Positions 42,502 through 50,400 of a stretch of DNA of 64,000 bases are shown one piece after another (the stretch's first letter is position 1; every line of letters begins with the position of its first letter). Source of the stretch: SXOA01 sp046593355 (GTDB taxonomy: Bacteria; Planctomycetota; Planctomycetia; Pirellulales; Pirellulaceae). A model generated the notes under the pieces. That model did not search any database. It worked only from the letters and a program-made list of their open reading frames with translations, and was not told the DNA's origin. The stretch covers positions 5,478-69,477 of the forward strand of contig JBKJNY010000111.1 of the NCBI GenBank assembly GCA_046593355.1, read 5' to 3'. The position numbers were made by a program, and so were the translations under genes.

Positions 42502-43505
42502 TTTTTCCCCGCGTCCGCGAAGAACTCTCCCGTCTTCCCGAGCGCATCGAGCATGTGCCACGCAACGCTGTAGTGCCCCCCGGTATACCAGTGGATGGGA
42601 GGCTCGCCGAAGGCTTTCCAGAGCGACTCGGTGCAAGCTTTGGGGATGACTTCGTCCTCCTTGGCGTTCATCATCAGGATGCGGCGTCCTTTCACGTTGG
42701 CGGCATAGGTGACGGGGTCAATGTCGTGTAGGGTCTTCAGGAATTCTTCCTTGTCGGGGAGCTTGCCAAACTCCTTGCGGTACTTCTCAATCTCTTTGGA
42801 TTCGATGATGACCTTGCCCAGGTCTCCGCCGGCCAATAGCAGGCAGACATTCTTCAATCGCGGCTCGGCGGTGGCGGCAAGGGCCCCGGTGATGCCGCCG
42901 AGGCTGATACCAAAGATGCCGAGCTCGTCGGGGTTGACTTCCTCGCGAGCCCCCAGCCAGGCTGTGCCGCGGCGAATATCCAAGACCGCCTGCGTCATCC
43001 CCTCCACGGTTTCCTCCGGCTTGGGGCTGATCATCCGCCGGGAGTTCGCCGGATCCCGCCGCGGGCCGTAATACGGCATCTTCAAAAACAGCGCCGCCAC
43101 CCCGCGCTGCGCCAGGTTATTGCAAAACAGCCGCGAGAGCTGAAAGTCGCCGCCCAGAATATGCAGCACGACCACGCCGGGCGCTTTTTTACCTTCGGCC
43201 AGCCCCTTGGGGCGGTAATACTCGCAGTGGACCGTGTTGTTGATCTCGCTGGCGGTCTTCACGGGCGATGGGAACGTCACTTCCCAGATTTCCAGCGTCT
43301 TCGATTCCAGCGGAAACCGCGTCCCTTCGTAAGCAAAGGAATGCGCCGCCAGCTTGAAGCGCTCGGGGATACCCGTTTCATTTTCGGCGGGGACGTACTT
43401 CACCTCGCCGGACATCTTCTTGGGAGGTGCTGGTTCTTCGCCAAAGAGGCAGAAGGGCGCACACAGGGGCACGAAGGCGCAGAGGAGGGAGAGGCGAGTC
43501 ATCAT
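42498..43505 (-). CDS. Secreted alpha/beta hydrolase, dienelactone-hydrolase-like
   Basis: The start at 43505 (MMTRLSLLCAFVPLCAPFCL) is preferred over 43559 because it opens directly with a signal peptide; 335 residues. The nucleophile elbow is GIFGISLGGITGAL, the acid is probably Asp in MMNAKEDEVIP, and the His lies in YTGGHYSVAWHML. The segment APGVVVLHILGGDFQLSRLF matches the oxyanion-hole region of the dienelactone hydrolase/acetyl xylan esterase group. Substrate unknown; export implies an extracytoplasmic ester. The signal peptide is encoded by sequence resembling an intergenic repeat. The gene's stop codon lies in a palindrome shared with the kinase 3' end. Confidence 0.85.
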   Translation of the reverse strand: MMTRLSLLCAFVPLCAPFCLFGEEPAPPKKMSGEVKYVPAENETGIPERFKLAAHSFAYEGTRFPLESKTLEIWEVTFPSPVKTASEINNTVHCEYYRPKGLAEGKKAPGVVVLHILGGDFQLSRLFCNNLAQRGVAALFLKMPYYGPRRDPANSRRMISPKPEETVEGMTQAVLDIRRGTAWLGAREEVNPDELGIFGISLGGITGALAATAEPRLKNVCLLLAGGDLGKVIIESKEIEKYRKEFGKLPDKEEFLKTLHDIDPVTYAANVKGRRILMMNAKEDEVIPKACTESLWKAFGEPPIHWYTGGHYSVAWHMLDALGKTGEFFADAGKK

Positions 43506-43572
43506 TGTCGGACCAGAGTCAGAGTGTGGGCTAAAGTGGTGTGCAACGACCGGCTTCAAAGTCCGCGTTCGC

Positions 43573-43728
43573 CTAGCGAGCTGCGTTGTCTAATCGCCCG
43601 GAGCGAGCATCGTCCTCAATTTGCCGGTCCCAGGCGTCGGCCCGAAATTCGTCGAACCAACGAGAGAATGCGTGAAGGTCGTCCGGTGGGAGCTTAGAAA
43701 CCGCCTCTTGGATTTCTTTCAAACTCAT
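43573..43728 (-). CDS. Small addiction-module antitoxin-like protein, probably truncated
   Basis: A 51-residue frame with a strong ribosome-binding site (AAAGGAG, eight bases before the ATG). The product MSLKEIQEAVSKLPPDDLHA continues FSRWFDEFRADAWDRQIEDD and ARSGRLDNAAR. This is the N-terminal pattern of a common small antitoxin family whose members I remember as about 70-80 residues, continuing after SGRLD with a toxin-contacting tail. Here a TAG follows almost immediately, so the tail is missing. No toxin gene is adjacent. Confidence 0.7.
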   Translation of the reverse strand: MSLKEIQEAVSKLPPDDLHAFSRWFDEFRADAWDRQIEDDARSGRLDNAAR

Positions 43729-43813
43729 GAGGTTTCTCCTTTCAAGACTACCTTACAGCAAGCTTTGACCGTTATAACATCTCTCATCACTTCTCCCAAC
43801 GGAATTTCGTGAC

Positions 43814-44701
43814 ATGGCTGTCCCCTCCCTCAACTGCATCTACCACGGCGATGCCCTTTCGGTCCTATCCACTTGGCCGGAGGAGCTTGTGGATTGCATT
43901 GTCACCAGCCCGCCGTATTATCGGCAGCGGGATTATGCCGGGGAGGCGAAGCAGGTGGGGATGGAGGAGACGCCGCGGGAATATGTCCGCCGCCTGGTGG
44001 CGATTTTTGGCCAGTGCCGCCGCGTGCTCAAGGAGAGCGGCTCGCTGTGGCTGGTTATCGGCGACAAGTATGACGGGGGCGAGCAGCTTGGGCTGCCGTG
44101 GCGGGTCGCCCTGGCCCTGGTCGATGACGGCTGGATTTTGCGGAGCGATTGCATCTGGCACAAGCCGAACGCGATGCCGTCGTCGGTGAAGAACCGCCCC
44201 ACGACCGACCACGAATACATCTTCTTCTTCACGAAAGCCAAGTCCTACCACTACGACGCCGACGCCATCCGCGAGCCGCACGTCACCTTCAGCGAAAACA
44301 GCCGCATGAAAGGTGGCCGCGGCCACTTCGGCCAGCGCGGCGGCACGCCGGAGGCCGGGAAGAACGCCGGCGACAACAACCTACACGACGGCCGCTGGGA
44401 CCAGGCCTTTCACCCGCTCGGCCGCAACAAGCGCACCGTCTGGTCCATCCCCCTCTCCAAATTCCGCGGAGCCCATTTCGCCGTCTTCCCCGAATCCCTC
44501 GTACAAACCTGCCTCCTCGCCGCCTGTCCGGAAGCGGGGCTCGTCCTCGACCCCTTCCTCGGTAGCGGCACGACGGCGGTCGTCGCCAAAAAGCTGGGAC
44601 GCAAATACCTGGGAATCGACTGCTCGGAAGAATACTGCGCGCTCGCCAAGGAGCGGCTGGCCGGTGTAAGCGCGCTGCGGCAGAAGAAGCTGGCTCTTTG
44701 A
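43814..44701 (+). CDS. Orphan site-specific DNA methyltransferase, beta class
   Basis: A 295-residue methylase transferring a methyl group from S-adenosylmethionine to DNA. The catalytic motif IV, IVTSPPYYRQRDY, is at about residues 31-43, and the cofactor motif I, LDPFLGSGTTAVVAKKLGRK, near 250, followed by YLGIDCSEEYCALAKERL. Motif IV before motif I defines the beta class. SPPY is most common in N4-cytosine methylases but also occurs in N6-adenine ones. The target-recognition stretch lies between (about 100-215). No restriction endonuclease gene is nearby, so it is an orphan methylase or the remnant of a system. Confidence 0.92.
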   Translation: MAVPSLNCIYHGDALSVLSTWPEELVDCIVTSPPYYRQRDYAGEAKQVGMEETPREYVRRLVAIFGQCRRVLKESGSLWLVIGDKYDGGEQLGLPWRVALALVDDGWILRSDCIWHKPNAMPSSVKNRPTTDHEYIFFFTKAKSYHYDADAIREPHVTFSENSRMKGGRGHFGQRGGTPEAGKNAGDNNLHDGRWDQAFHPLGRNKRTVWSIPLSKFRGAHFAVFPESLVQTCLLAACPEAGLVLDPFLGSGTTAVVAKKLGRKYLGIDCSEEYCALAKERLAGVSALRQKKLAL

Positions 44702-44706
44702 CACCC

Positions 44707-44783
44707 GTTGGAGTCCCGCCTTCAGGCGGCTCCCGGCTTCCAATCGAAACTACTCCCAAGCCGCCTGAAGGCGGGACTCCAAC
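44707..44783. repeat. Palindrome, GTTGGAGTCCCGCCTTCAGG family, copy 1
   Basis: Arms GTTGGAGTCCCGCCTTCAGG(CGGCT) and (AGCCG)CCTGAAGGCGGGACTCCAAC enclose a loop of about 25 bases. It lies directly after the methyltransferase stop. A half-element is at about 33986-34011. Confidence 0.92.
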
Positions 44784-44884
44784 GCGAGCAGCCCATGACC
44801 CGCTGATCGCCTAGCTCATCACCGGTCCCTGGAGGACCATTTTCCCTTAGTGGGAATTTCGGTCCCGAGAACCTGAAAACTGGT

Positions 44885-44909
44885 ATAAGCCGGATTCCAC
44901 CCGGCTTAT
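44885..44909. repeat. Perfect 9-base hairpin
   Basis: ATAAGCCGG-ATTCCAC-CCGGCTTAT. No T-run follows, so it is not a classic terminator. Confidence 0.75.
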
Positions 44910-45240
44910 TCCTATGGTTTTGCCCTCCCGGACAGAGCCTCGCTGCCGCCCTAACTCCCTGTCCGCCAGCCACTTCCGCTCTACGGCCGCCAGGAATAAC
45001 CCGGAATATCCCCGCTTCCATGATTCCGACCCATTCGGGGGATGTATGCGCAACATTATAAGCTGTTTTTAAGCACAGATCGCAGACTCCGCCACAACAT
45101 TAGCGGCATAATTTCTTCCCTTACGACCAACTTGTCAAAGATCGCACCGTCCCTGACCCGCGCGCGGCTCCACCGTCAATTAAACAAGTGTATACACCTC
45201 AGTTGGCACCGTCAAGCCCTGGGCGAAAGTTTTTTCTACT

Positions 45241-45319
45241 CGCTGGAGTCCCGCCTTCAGGCGGCTCTCGGCTTCCCGTCGATGCTGTTCCCAAACCGCC
45301 TGAAGGCGGGACTCCAGCG
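45241..45319. repeat. Palindrome, GTTGGAGTCCCGCCTTCAGG family, copy 2
   Basis: CGCTGGAGTCCCGCCTTCAG(GCGG) pairs with (CCGC)CTGAAGGCGGGACTCCAGCG. Even the loop (CGGCTTCC wording) resembles copy 1. Confidence 0.92.
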
Positions 45320-45523
45320 CGGCATTCCGCACCCCCAGCCCCACACCAGCACCACCGCCACCGCAAACGTCCAAACCATCAATAGCGAAATCGTCAGCCG
45401 GTTCTCCGGCCCGACCATTGAGGCAGCCTGCGGATGCTGAGCGGATTCCATTCGTGAGCCCCGAATAGGTCGGAAACCAACTTCCTGAGGAGCATCATAA
45501 GGCTTGGCGACCGGGGGAGGCAA
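45257..45523 (-). pseudogene. Possible remnant of a small membrane protein, 3' end overwritten by a palindrome
   Basis: Reading on the minus strand, SRMESAQHPQAASMVGPENR is followed by a convincing membrane helix (LTISLLMVWTFAVAVVLVWG). The frame then runs straight into the palindrome at 45241-45319, which supplies the final residues MPRWSPAFRRFGNS. The frame is open upstream to about 45580, with proline-rich sequence and no good start other than the ATG at about 45451. It may be a real small protein with a repeat-coded tail, a broken gene, or chance. Confidence 0.3.
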
Positions 45524-45623
45524 CGGAAGCCGCCCAGGAGGCGTCCAGTTGGAATAGAGACTAGGCGGGCCGTAAGTCTTGCCGTGTGCCCAATTTCTTC
45601 AGAATAGACTCCGCTCCCGTAAG

Positions 45624-48287
45624 CTAAGGCCGCGGCACTGTGATGCGAAGGGTCAACGGATCAGCCTTATCGACGGTTGGCGTGATGGGAAAGGAGTCAT
45701 CATCGAGCACGACTTCATAGCGTTCTAGCGTGATCGTTCTCGGTACCTGCGCCACGAACTCACCCATCTCATTGGTCGTCCCAAACACATATCGTCGATT
45801 TCCTTGGATGCCATTGATTCGTACCTTGGCGACAGGTCGGCCATCCTGATCAATAATCTTGCCTTTCTGCGGGTTTGTGGGAATCAACCGGATCGGAGGC
45901 AAGTCGAAAGGCGTAGCTTGCAAAGGGACTTCGATTTTCTTTTCCCAGGGTGAGCCAGTTTGTTGGTAGGTGCTGAATTCCTTGTTGTAGACATTGGCAT
46001 GGGTATAGACCGGGCCCGACAAGACTCGAGCTTCGTAATGGCCATCTGCATCGGAAACGGCATGCGCTCCCTGCAACCCGACGCCATACCTCACGGTAAT
46101 CTCAGCTCCCGGTATCGGTTTGTCGGTATCGTCCGTGCGGATCGTGCCTCGGACTACTACTGGTTCTTCCAACGTGATGTTGAGCTTCTCGGTTATTCCT
46201 TCCGAAATAGATAACCGGTCGGGAATCCGGGGCAACGCGGGCGCGTCTTTCGGCTGTATGCCAACGATACCAAATCGAAGTTCTCCCGTAGCGATCTTGG
46301 GGACTGTAAATTTGCCTTCGTCGTTGGTTTTTGCTCGGGCACTTCCCTCAATCCTCCGAATCCCCTCTCCAGTGCTAAACCACAATTCCACGCCGCGAAT
46401 CCAGGCCGGATTGCTGGCATGAAGTTGTCCCTCAATGCTTCCCGTCGCCCGCAGTTCGAGTGTTCTTTCCGCCGGCGGAAATGGATTGCCGTCCAGACGA
46501 AATTCTTGAGTACCGAAAGATTCATGGATCGCCCGAACGCTGAAAAACAGTTTGCGAGGCATGTTGGGCATGCGGACTCGCCCTTCCGCATCAGTCGTCG
46601 TGCCGATCATCTTACGTGCTTCTTCCGGAACAAGGTCGTAGTGAAAAATCCACGGCTCCACGACGACACCAGCTAAAGGTTTTTTGTCTGGCGATTTCAC
46701 CACGAACGACGTGTCCGTTTCGGATTGCAAACGAACCAGCAATTCGGCAGGCTTGCCATTCTCGTCCGGCAGGCTGGTGGCCCACGCTCTTGCCAATTGC
46801 TTTCCCTTGTGCAAAACCCACAAAGCGTTATGTGTTAACGAAGGTAATCGCGGGGCAATATCGGGTGTCGACATGGAGAACCGCCCTTGCTCGTCACTTA
46901 CCCCTTTGACGATGACTCCTTCCGGAGCTTCGTGCGAAACAACCCACCACAACTTGGCGCCCGCAACGGGCTGGTCCTTGTCGTCGATGACGCGCCCGGT
47001 AATTGTCTTGAGCTTTGCCTTCGGCTCGACGATGGTTGTTGCTGGTGGCGTCGCCGTGTCCTTGTCTTTCTCCTCGACTGCGCGCCTTTGCACCGCTTCT
47101 TCGGGCTGCGTCTTCGTATCCGATTTGGGCGGAGGCTGATCCACCCCACGCACGCCCCCCACGAGCAGGCACATTGCTCCCAGCATCGCCGCGATCAGCA
47201 CGACCGTCCTTCGTTTTGTCGTCGTCATGGTATTTCTCTCTGGTTTGAGGAGTCCAATAATTCGCGATTCCAAGGTCCACCGCGATCCGAAGAGTCCGAT
47301 GGCCGTCGCATAGTCGCGGCGCGACGTGCAGAGTTCCGAAAGCTCCAGCAATGTCTGGGCATAAGTCGGCGCATCCCCATGCCGCAGGACGAAGTTGTCG
47401 CAAACTTCCTCCCGTGACTGCGAGAGCTGCGCATTGAGCCAGATCACTCCCGGATGCCACCACCAGAGGATGGAAACCAAACGCTGAGCCGCATTGATCC
47501 ACAAATCGCCACGGGCGACATGCGCACATTCATGAATCAAGACATCCCGCAGCCGGCTCGGGTCGCCACACTCCATGAGTTCCCGAGGCAGGACGATCCT
47601 AGGCCGCCAAATCCCCAGCACCATCGCCATGGGAATCCGGTCCGATACGATGATTGGGGGCAGATGACGGAGTCGGAGCGCCCGGCAAACTTCTTCTCTG
47701 ACAGCTTCGCAGGCGTTCCACTCCGAGTCGGAATTAACGGACAACGACCGCAACAGCCATCGCAGCCACCAATACTGGCACCCCCATCTCGCCATCAACA
47801 CAGCGGTGCCGGCGATCCACAATATTCCCGCCAGATTTAATACTCCACTTAACGAAATCGCCCACAAACCATGTGAACGTGCGGGAGGAAAAACATTCGT
47901 GAAATCCGGGCCATGGTTTCCTTGGCCTTCGGCAATTCCGCCATCTTCTGGGGCCGACGATTCCGCTGGCGACGGCTCACCAACTGCCGATTTGATAGCA
48001 GGTTCATCGAGCCGGCGTTCTTCGACGAACGGCGTTTTCTGCAGTGACGTGGAGACGACGAGCGAAGGATTTGGTGCAGCAGTAGGCGAGTTCCAGCGCT
48101 GCCAAAATGGCGCAGGTAATATCTTTGCGAATAATGGGCTGCACAGCACCAATATCAGTCCGACGAAACCGATGGAGTGCCGCAGAGCGGCGCTCTTTTG
48201 CGAGAACATCATCAGAAGGACCGCAGCGAAGCTAATCACGGTCACTTGCATGAACACGACGAGACCAAATGCTTGAAACGAACTCAT
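45624..48287 (-). CDS. M56 (BlaR1/MecR1-like) membrane metallopeptidase with Ig-like repeat domains
   Basis: An 887-residue protein. The N-terminal third has several membrane helices and the M56 zinc-protease site: HECAHVARGDLW at about residues 250-261, with the downstream glutamate probably in SREEVCDNFVLRHGD. A further helix (VVLIAAMLGAMCLLVGGVRG) ends the protease unit near 385. In place of a penicillin-binding sensor, the exterior part (about 420-887) is a run of carboxypeptidase-regulatory-like beta-sandwich domains (TITGRVIDDKDQPVAGAKLW, VVRGTIRTDDTDKPIPGAEI, KGKIIDQDGRPVAKVRINGI). Its start overlaps the BlaI-type gene stop as ATGA. It should sense an extracellular cue and trigger loss of the repressor; the ligand is unknown. 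Confidence 0.9.
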   Translation of the reverse strand: MSSFQAFGLVVFMQVTVISFAAVLLMMFSQKSAALRHSIGFVGLILVLCSPLFAKILPAPFWQRWNSPTAAPNPSLVVSTSLQKTPFVEERRLDEPAIKSAVGEPSPAESSAPEDGGIAEGQGNHGPDFTNVFPPARSHGLWAISLSGVLNLAGILWIAGTAVLMARWGCQYWWLRWLLRSLSVNSDSEWNACEAVREEVCRALRLRHLPPIIVSDRIPMAMVLGIWRPRIVLPRELMECGDPSRLRDVLIHECAHVARGDLWINAAQRLVSILWWWHPGVIWLNAQLSQSREEVCDNFVLRHGDAPTYAQTLLELSELCTSRRDYATAIGLFGSRWTLESRIIGLLKPERNTMTTTKRRTVVLIAAMLGAMCLLVGGVRGVDQPPPKSDTKTQPEEAVQRRAVEEKDKDTATPPATTIVEPKAKLKTITGRVIDDKDQPVAGAKLWWVVSHEAPEGVIVKGVSDEQGRFSMSTPDIAPRLPSLTHNALWVLHKGKQLARAWATSLPDENGKPAELLVRLQSETDTSFVVKSPDKKPLAGVVVEPWIFHYDLVPEEARKMIGTTTDAEGRVRMPNMPRKLFFSVRAIHESFGTQEFRLDGNPFPPAERTLELRATGSIEGQLHASNPAWIRGVELWFSTGEGIRRIEGSARAKTNDEGKFTVPKIATGELRFGIVGIQPKDAPALPRIPDRLSISEGITEKLNITLEEPVVVRGTIRTDDTDKPIPGAEITVRYGVGLQGAHAVSDADGHYEARVLSGPVYTHANVYNKEFSTYQQTGSPWEKKIEVPLQATPFDLPPIRLIPTNPQKGKIIDQDGRPVAKVRINGIQGNRRYVFGTTNEMGEFVAQVPRTITLERYEVVLDDDSFPITPTVDKADPLTLRITVPRP

Positions 48288-48676
48288 GACTTCTTCCTCC
48301 TCGCGTTGTTGATAAGTTGCCGAATTCGCGCGGCCTCACTCTTGGAGAGGGCGCCGCCATTGAGCAGCGTCAGAACCAAGCCTTCGGGCGAACTGTCAAA
48401 TACGGTTTCGATCAACTGCTGCACGCTGAACTTCTGCGACTCCTCGCGCGATACGGTTGGAGTGTAAAGAAAGCCGCTGCCTCCCTCATCGTGCGTCAGC
48501 CAGCCTTTCTCTTCGAGCCTGACGATCTGCGTCTGTACGGTGTTCCTCGCGACACCACGCCGCTCGCTCAATACCTTCCAGACATCCGCAACCGAACACT
48601 CTCCTCGCTCCCAGATAACGCTCATTATTTCCCATTGTGTTTTCGACAATGCTGGAAGCTCTCCCGCATCGGGCAT
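48284..48676 (-). CDS. BlaI/MecI/CopY-family transcriptional repressor
   Basis: A 130-residue winged-helix repressor. The segments LSKTQWEIMSVIWERGECSV, ADVWKVLSERRGVARNTVQT and RLEEKGWLTHDEGGSGFLYT are the family's DNA-binding domain. The C-terminal helices (LIETVFDSSPEGLVLTLLNG to ARIRQLINNARRKKS) are the dimerisation and protease-target region. It is translationally coupled (ATGA) to the M56 protease. Two palindromic boxes overlapping the promoter at 48721-48767 are the expected autoregulatory operators. Confidence 0.93.
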   Translation of the reverse strand: MPDAGELPALSKTQWEIMSVIWERGECSVADVWKVLSERRGVARNTVQTQIVRLEEKGWLTHDEGGSGFLYTPTVSREESQKFSVQQLIETVFDSSPEGLVLTLLNGGALSKSEAARIRQLINNARRKKS

Positions 48677-48720
48677 GATGGGCTCCTTGGAACCGAGAAT
48701 TGTGCAGCCTTGAATGCATC

Positions 48721-48767
48721 CCTACATATGTAGGCAAAGTGTACCTACAAGCGTAGGCCTCCGTCAA
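48721..48767 (-). promoter_or_regulatory. BlaI-type double operator overlapping a sigma70-like promoter
   Basis: Box 1, CCTACATATGTAGG (48721-48734), is a perfect palindrome and matches the core TACATATGTA of staphylococcal bla/mec operators. Box 2, CCTACAAGCGTAGG (48744-48757), has the same outer half-sites, centred 23 bases away. On the minus strand TTGACG (48767-48762), an 18-base spacer and TACACT (48743-48738) form a promoter reading into the repressor gene. Box 2 lies wholly in the spacer and box 1 at the likely transcription start. Confidence 0.85.
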
Positions 48768-48849
48768 GCGCGGAGATCACAAGTTCGCGGGAGAACGACC
48801 GACGGCTTGCCTTTCGGGCTGGTGAGCGTGATATTTGGCGGAGCCTAAG

Positions 48850-48886
48850 ACCCTCACCCCGGCCCTCTCCCGGAGGGAGAGGGGGA
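48850..48886. repeat. CACCCCGGCCCTCTCCC repeat, copy 2
   Basis: ACCCTCACCCCGGCCCTCTC followed by CCGGAGGGAGAGGGGG, located 35 bases before the nitrilase-family start. Confidence 0.88.
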
Positions 48887-48920
48887 AGACGAAGCCGCAC
48901 CCCTTATTCGAGAACCGTCC

Positions 48921-49817
48921 ATGCAGTCCATTCGCATCGCTGCCGTCAGCATGAATAGTGAACTTGGCAAGCGGGAAGAGACTTTGCGCCGGATGGAGCA
49001 GTTTTGTCAGCAGGGGGCTGCCGAGCGGGCGGAGGTGGTGGTGTTTCCAGAGTTGGTGGTGCATGGGCATTGCACGCCGAATACGTGGGAGGTTGCGGAA
49101 GGAGTTCCTGGGGGGGAGAGCGTGGAGGCGCTGTGCGGCATGGCGCGGCGGGCGGGGGTTTTTCTGTGCGCCGGGCTGAGCGAGAAGGAGAACGACATTG
49201 TCTATAACACGCAGGTGCTGATCGGGCCGGCGGGGTATATCGGCAAGCAGCGGAAGCTGCACATGTCGCGGGACGAGTCGTTTTTCTACAAGGGGGGCCG
49301 CGAGATCCGGGTGTTCGACCTGGGGAAGTGCAAGGTGGGGATGGTGATCTGCTACGACAATCAGTTTCCCGAGGTGGGGCGAATCGTCGCCCTGCGGGGA
49401 GCGGACGTGATTTTGATGCCGCACGCGGCCCGGGAAGGACGCTGGGACGACACCCCCGAGTCCCAGGCCGCCGCCCGCCGCAAGGTGTTTGACTATTTCT
49501 CCAGCAGCTACCGGATGCGGGCGCGGGAGAACGCCTGCTTTTGCGTGTATGTCGACCAGGCGGGCCGGGCCGGTTATGTCGATTCCTTGCCGCGCGAGCA
49601 CTTCAATCAGCCGCACCATCCCGGTGGGGCGATGATCATCGGCCCGAATGGCGATATCCTGCGGCACACGCAACTGGAGCAAATCCGGGACGAGATGATC
49701 GTGGCCGACCTGGACGCCTCGCTGCTCGCCGCGGCTCGGAGTCATCCCAATTACACCCTGCGGACCCGCCGGCCGGAGCTATTCGGCGAGCTGGTAAGGG
49801 AGCAGGTGGGGGAGTAG
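48921..49817 (+). CDS. Carbon-nitrogen hydrolase, nitrilase superfamily
   Basis: A 298-residue cytoplasmic amidase/carbamoylase. The Glu-Lys-Cys catalytic residues are visible: Glu44 in VVVFPELVVHG, Lys112 in KQRKLHMSRDE, and Cys144 in MVICYDNQFPEVGRI. The ADVILMPHAAREGR stretch fits the N-carbamoyl amino acid / carbamoylputrescine amidohydrolase branch, but I cannot choose the substrate. Length is typical. It stands between repeats, with no evident operon partner; the next gene downstream is an Fe-S carrier on the same strand. Confidence 0.9.
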   Translation: MQSIRIAAVSMNSELGKREETLRRMEQFCQQGAAERAEVVVFPELVVHGHCTPNTWEVAEGVPGGESVEALCGMARRAGVFLCAGLSEKENDIVYNTQVLIGPAGYIGKQRKLHMSRDESFFYKGGREIRVFDLGKCKVGMVICYDNQFPEVGRIVALRGADVILMPHAAREGRWDDTPESQAAARRKVFDYFSSSYRMRARENACFCVYVDQAGRAGYVDSLPREHFNQPHHPGGAMIIGPNGDILRHTQLEQIRDEMIVADLDASLLAAARSHPNYTLRTRRPELFGELVREQVGE

Positions 49818-50010
49818 GGGGACATCAAAGCGAAGGTCGGAAAGCGGAAAGCGTGGAGAAACGAGCGAATCCCGTCCGCTTTCCGCTTTCCGATCTCCGC
49901 TTTCCTGCCAACTTCCACCTTTTCTAATCCTGCCGGGGTGGTATATTTAAGACATAGGCGGTTGTCAAAATTCCCGCCGTAACTAACAGTTTGAACAAAG
50001 GGTGAAAAAC

Positions 50011-50337
50011 ATGTCACTTATGTTGACCGAATCTGCCGCGAGCGAGGCCAGAAAATACATCGAGAGCGCCGGACCCGAATCGTTCTTGCGAATTCGATTG
50101 GTGGCCGGGGGCTGCAGCGGCCACAACAGCAGTCTGCAAATCGACAAGTCCTATGACGAGAAGGCCGACAGCAAGTACGACTTCTTCGGCGCGCCGGTCG
50201 TCATCGACAAGAAGAGCGAGCTGTACCTGGAAGACGCCAAGCTGGATTTCATCAACGGTTTGGAGCGGAGCGGCTTCCACCTGGATATCCCCACCGCGAA
50301 GAAGACCTGCGGCTGCGGCACCTCGTACCAGTTCTAG
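50011..50337 (+). CDS. A-type iron-sulfur carrier (IscA/HesB family)
   Basis: The ATG at 50011 (AAAGGG about eight bases upstream) is preferred to the GTG at 50002; 108 residues. Three conserved cysteines that carry Fe or an Fe-S cluster are in place: Cys35 in VAGGCSGHN and Cys100/Cys102 in TCGCGTSYQF at the C-terminus. It delivers clusters to apoproteins in the cytoplasm. The dehydratase YjhG and haem/redox proteins in the window would be conceivable clients, but no isc, suf or nif gene is adjacent, so it may be a free-standing carrier (ErpA/SufA-like). Confidence 0.92.
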   Translation: MSLMLTESAASEARKYIESAGPESFLRIRLVAGGCSGHNSSLQIDKSYDEKADSKYDFFGAPVVIDKKSELYLEDAKLDFINGLERSGFHLDIPTAKKTCGCGTSYQF

Positions 50338-50344
50338 CGGTTCG

Positions 50345-50395
50345 TAGTAATCGGCCTAGCTCCGGTTCGATCAACCCGCTGAAGCGGGTTACTAC
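50345..50395. repeat. Palindromic element between iscA-like and galT-like genes
   Basis: Inner hairpin AACCCGC-TGAA-GCGGGTT (50373-50390) and outer GTAGTAA / TTACTAC. It fills the gap of 63 bases between two co-directional genes. Confidence 0.78.
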
Positions 50396-50400
50396 CAACG

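Larger units (their letters stand above)
44702..45623. other. Long intergenic region with two copies of one palindrome
   Basis: About 920 bases. It holds two copies of the CCGCCTGAAGGCGGGACTCC palindrome (44707-44783 and 45241-45319), a perfect 9-base hairpin (44885-44909) and a possible gene remnant (45257-45523). I see no other gene. The AT-rich segment 45040-45190 could carry a promoter. Confidence 0.6.

Noticed and set aside
43814..44701. Restriction-modification system
   Set aside because: Only the methyltransferase is present; none of the flanking genes looks like an endonuclease, and the nuclease-like gene at 31523 is 11 kb away.
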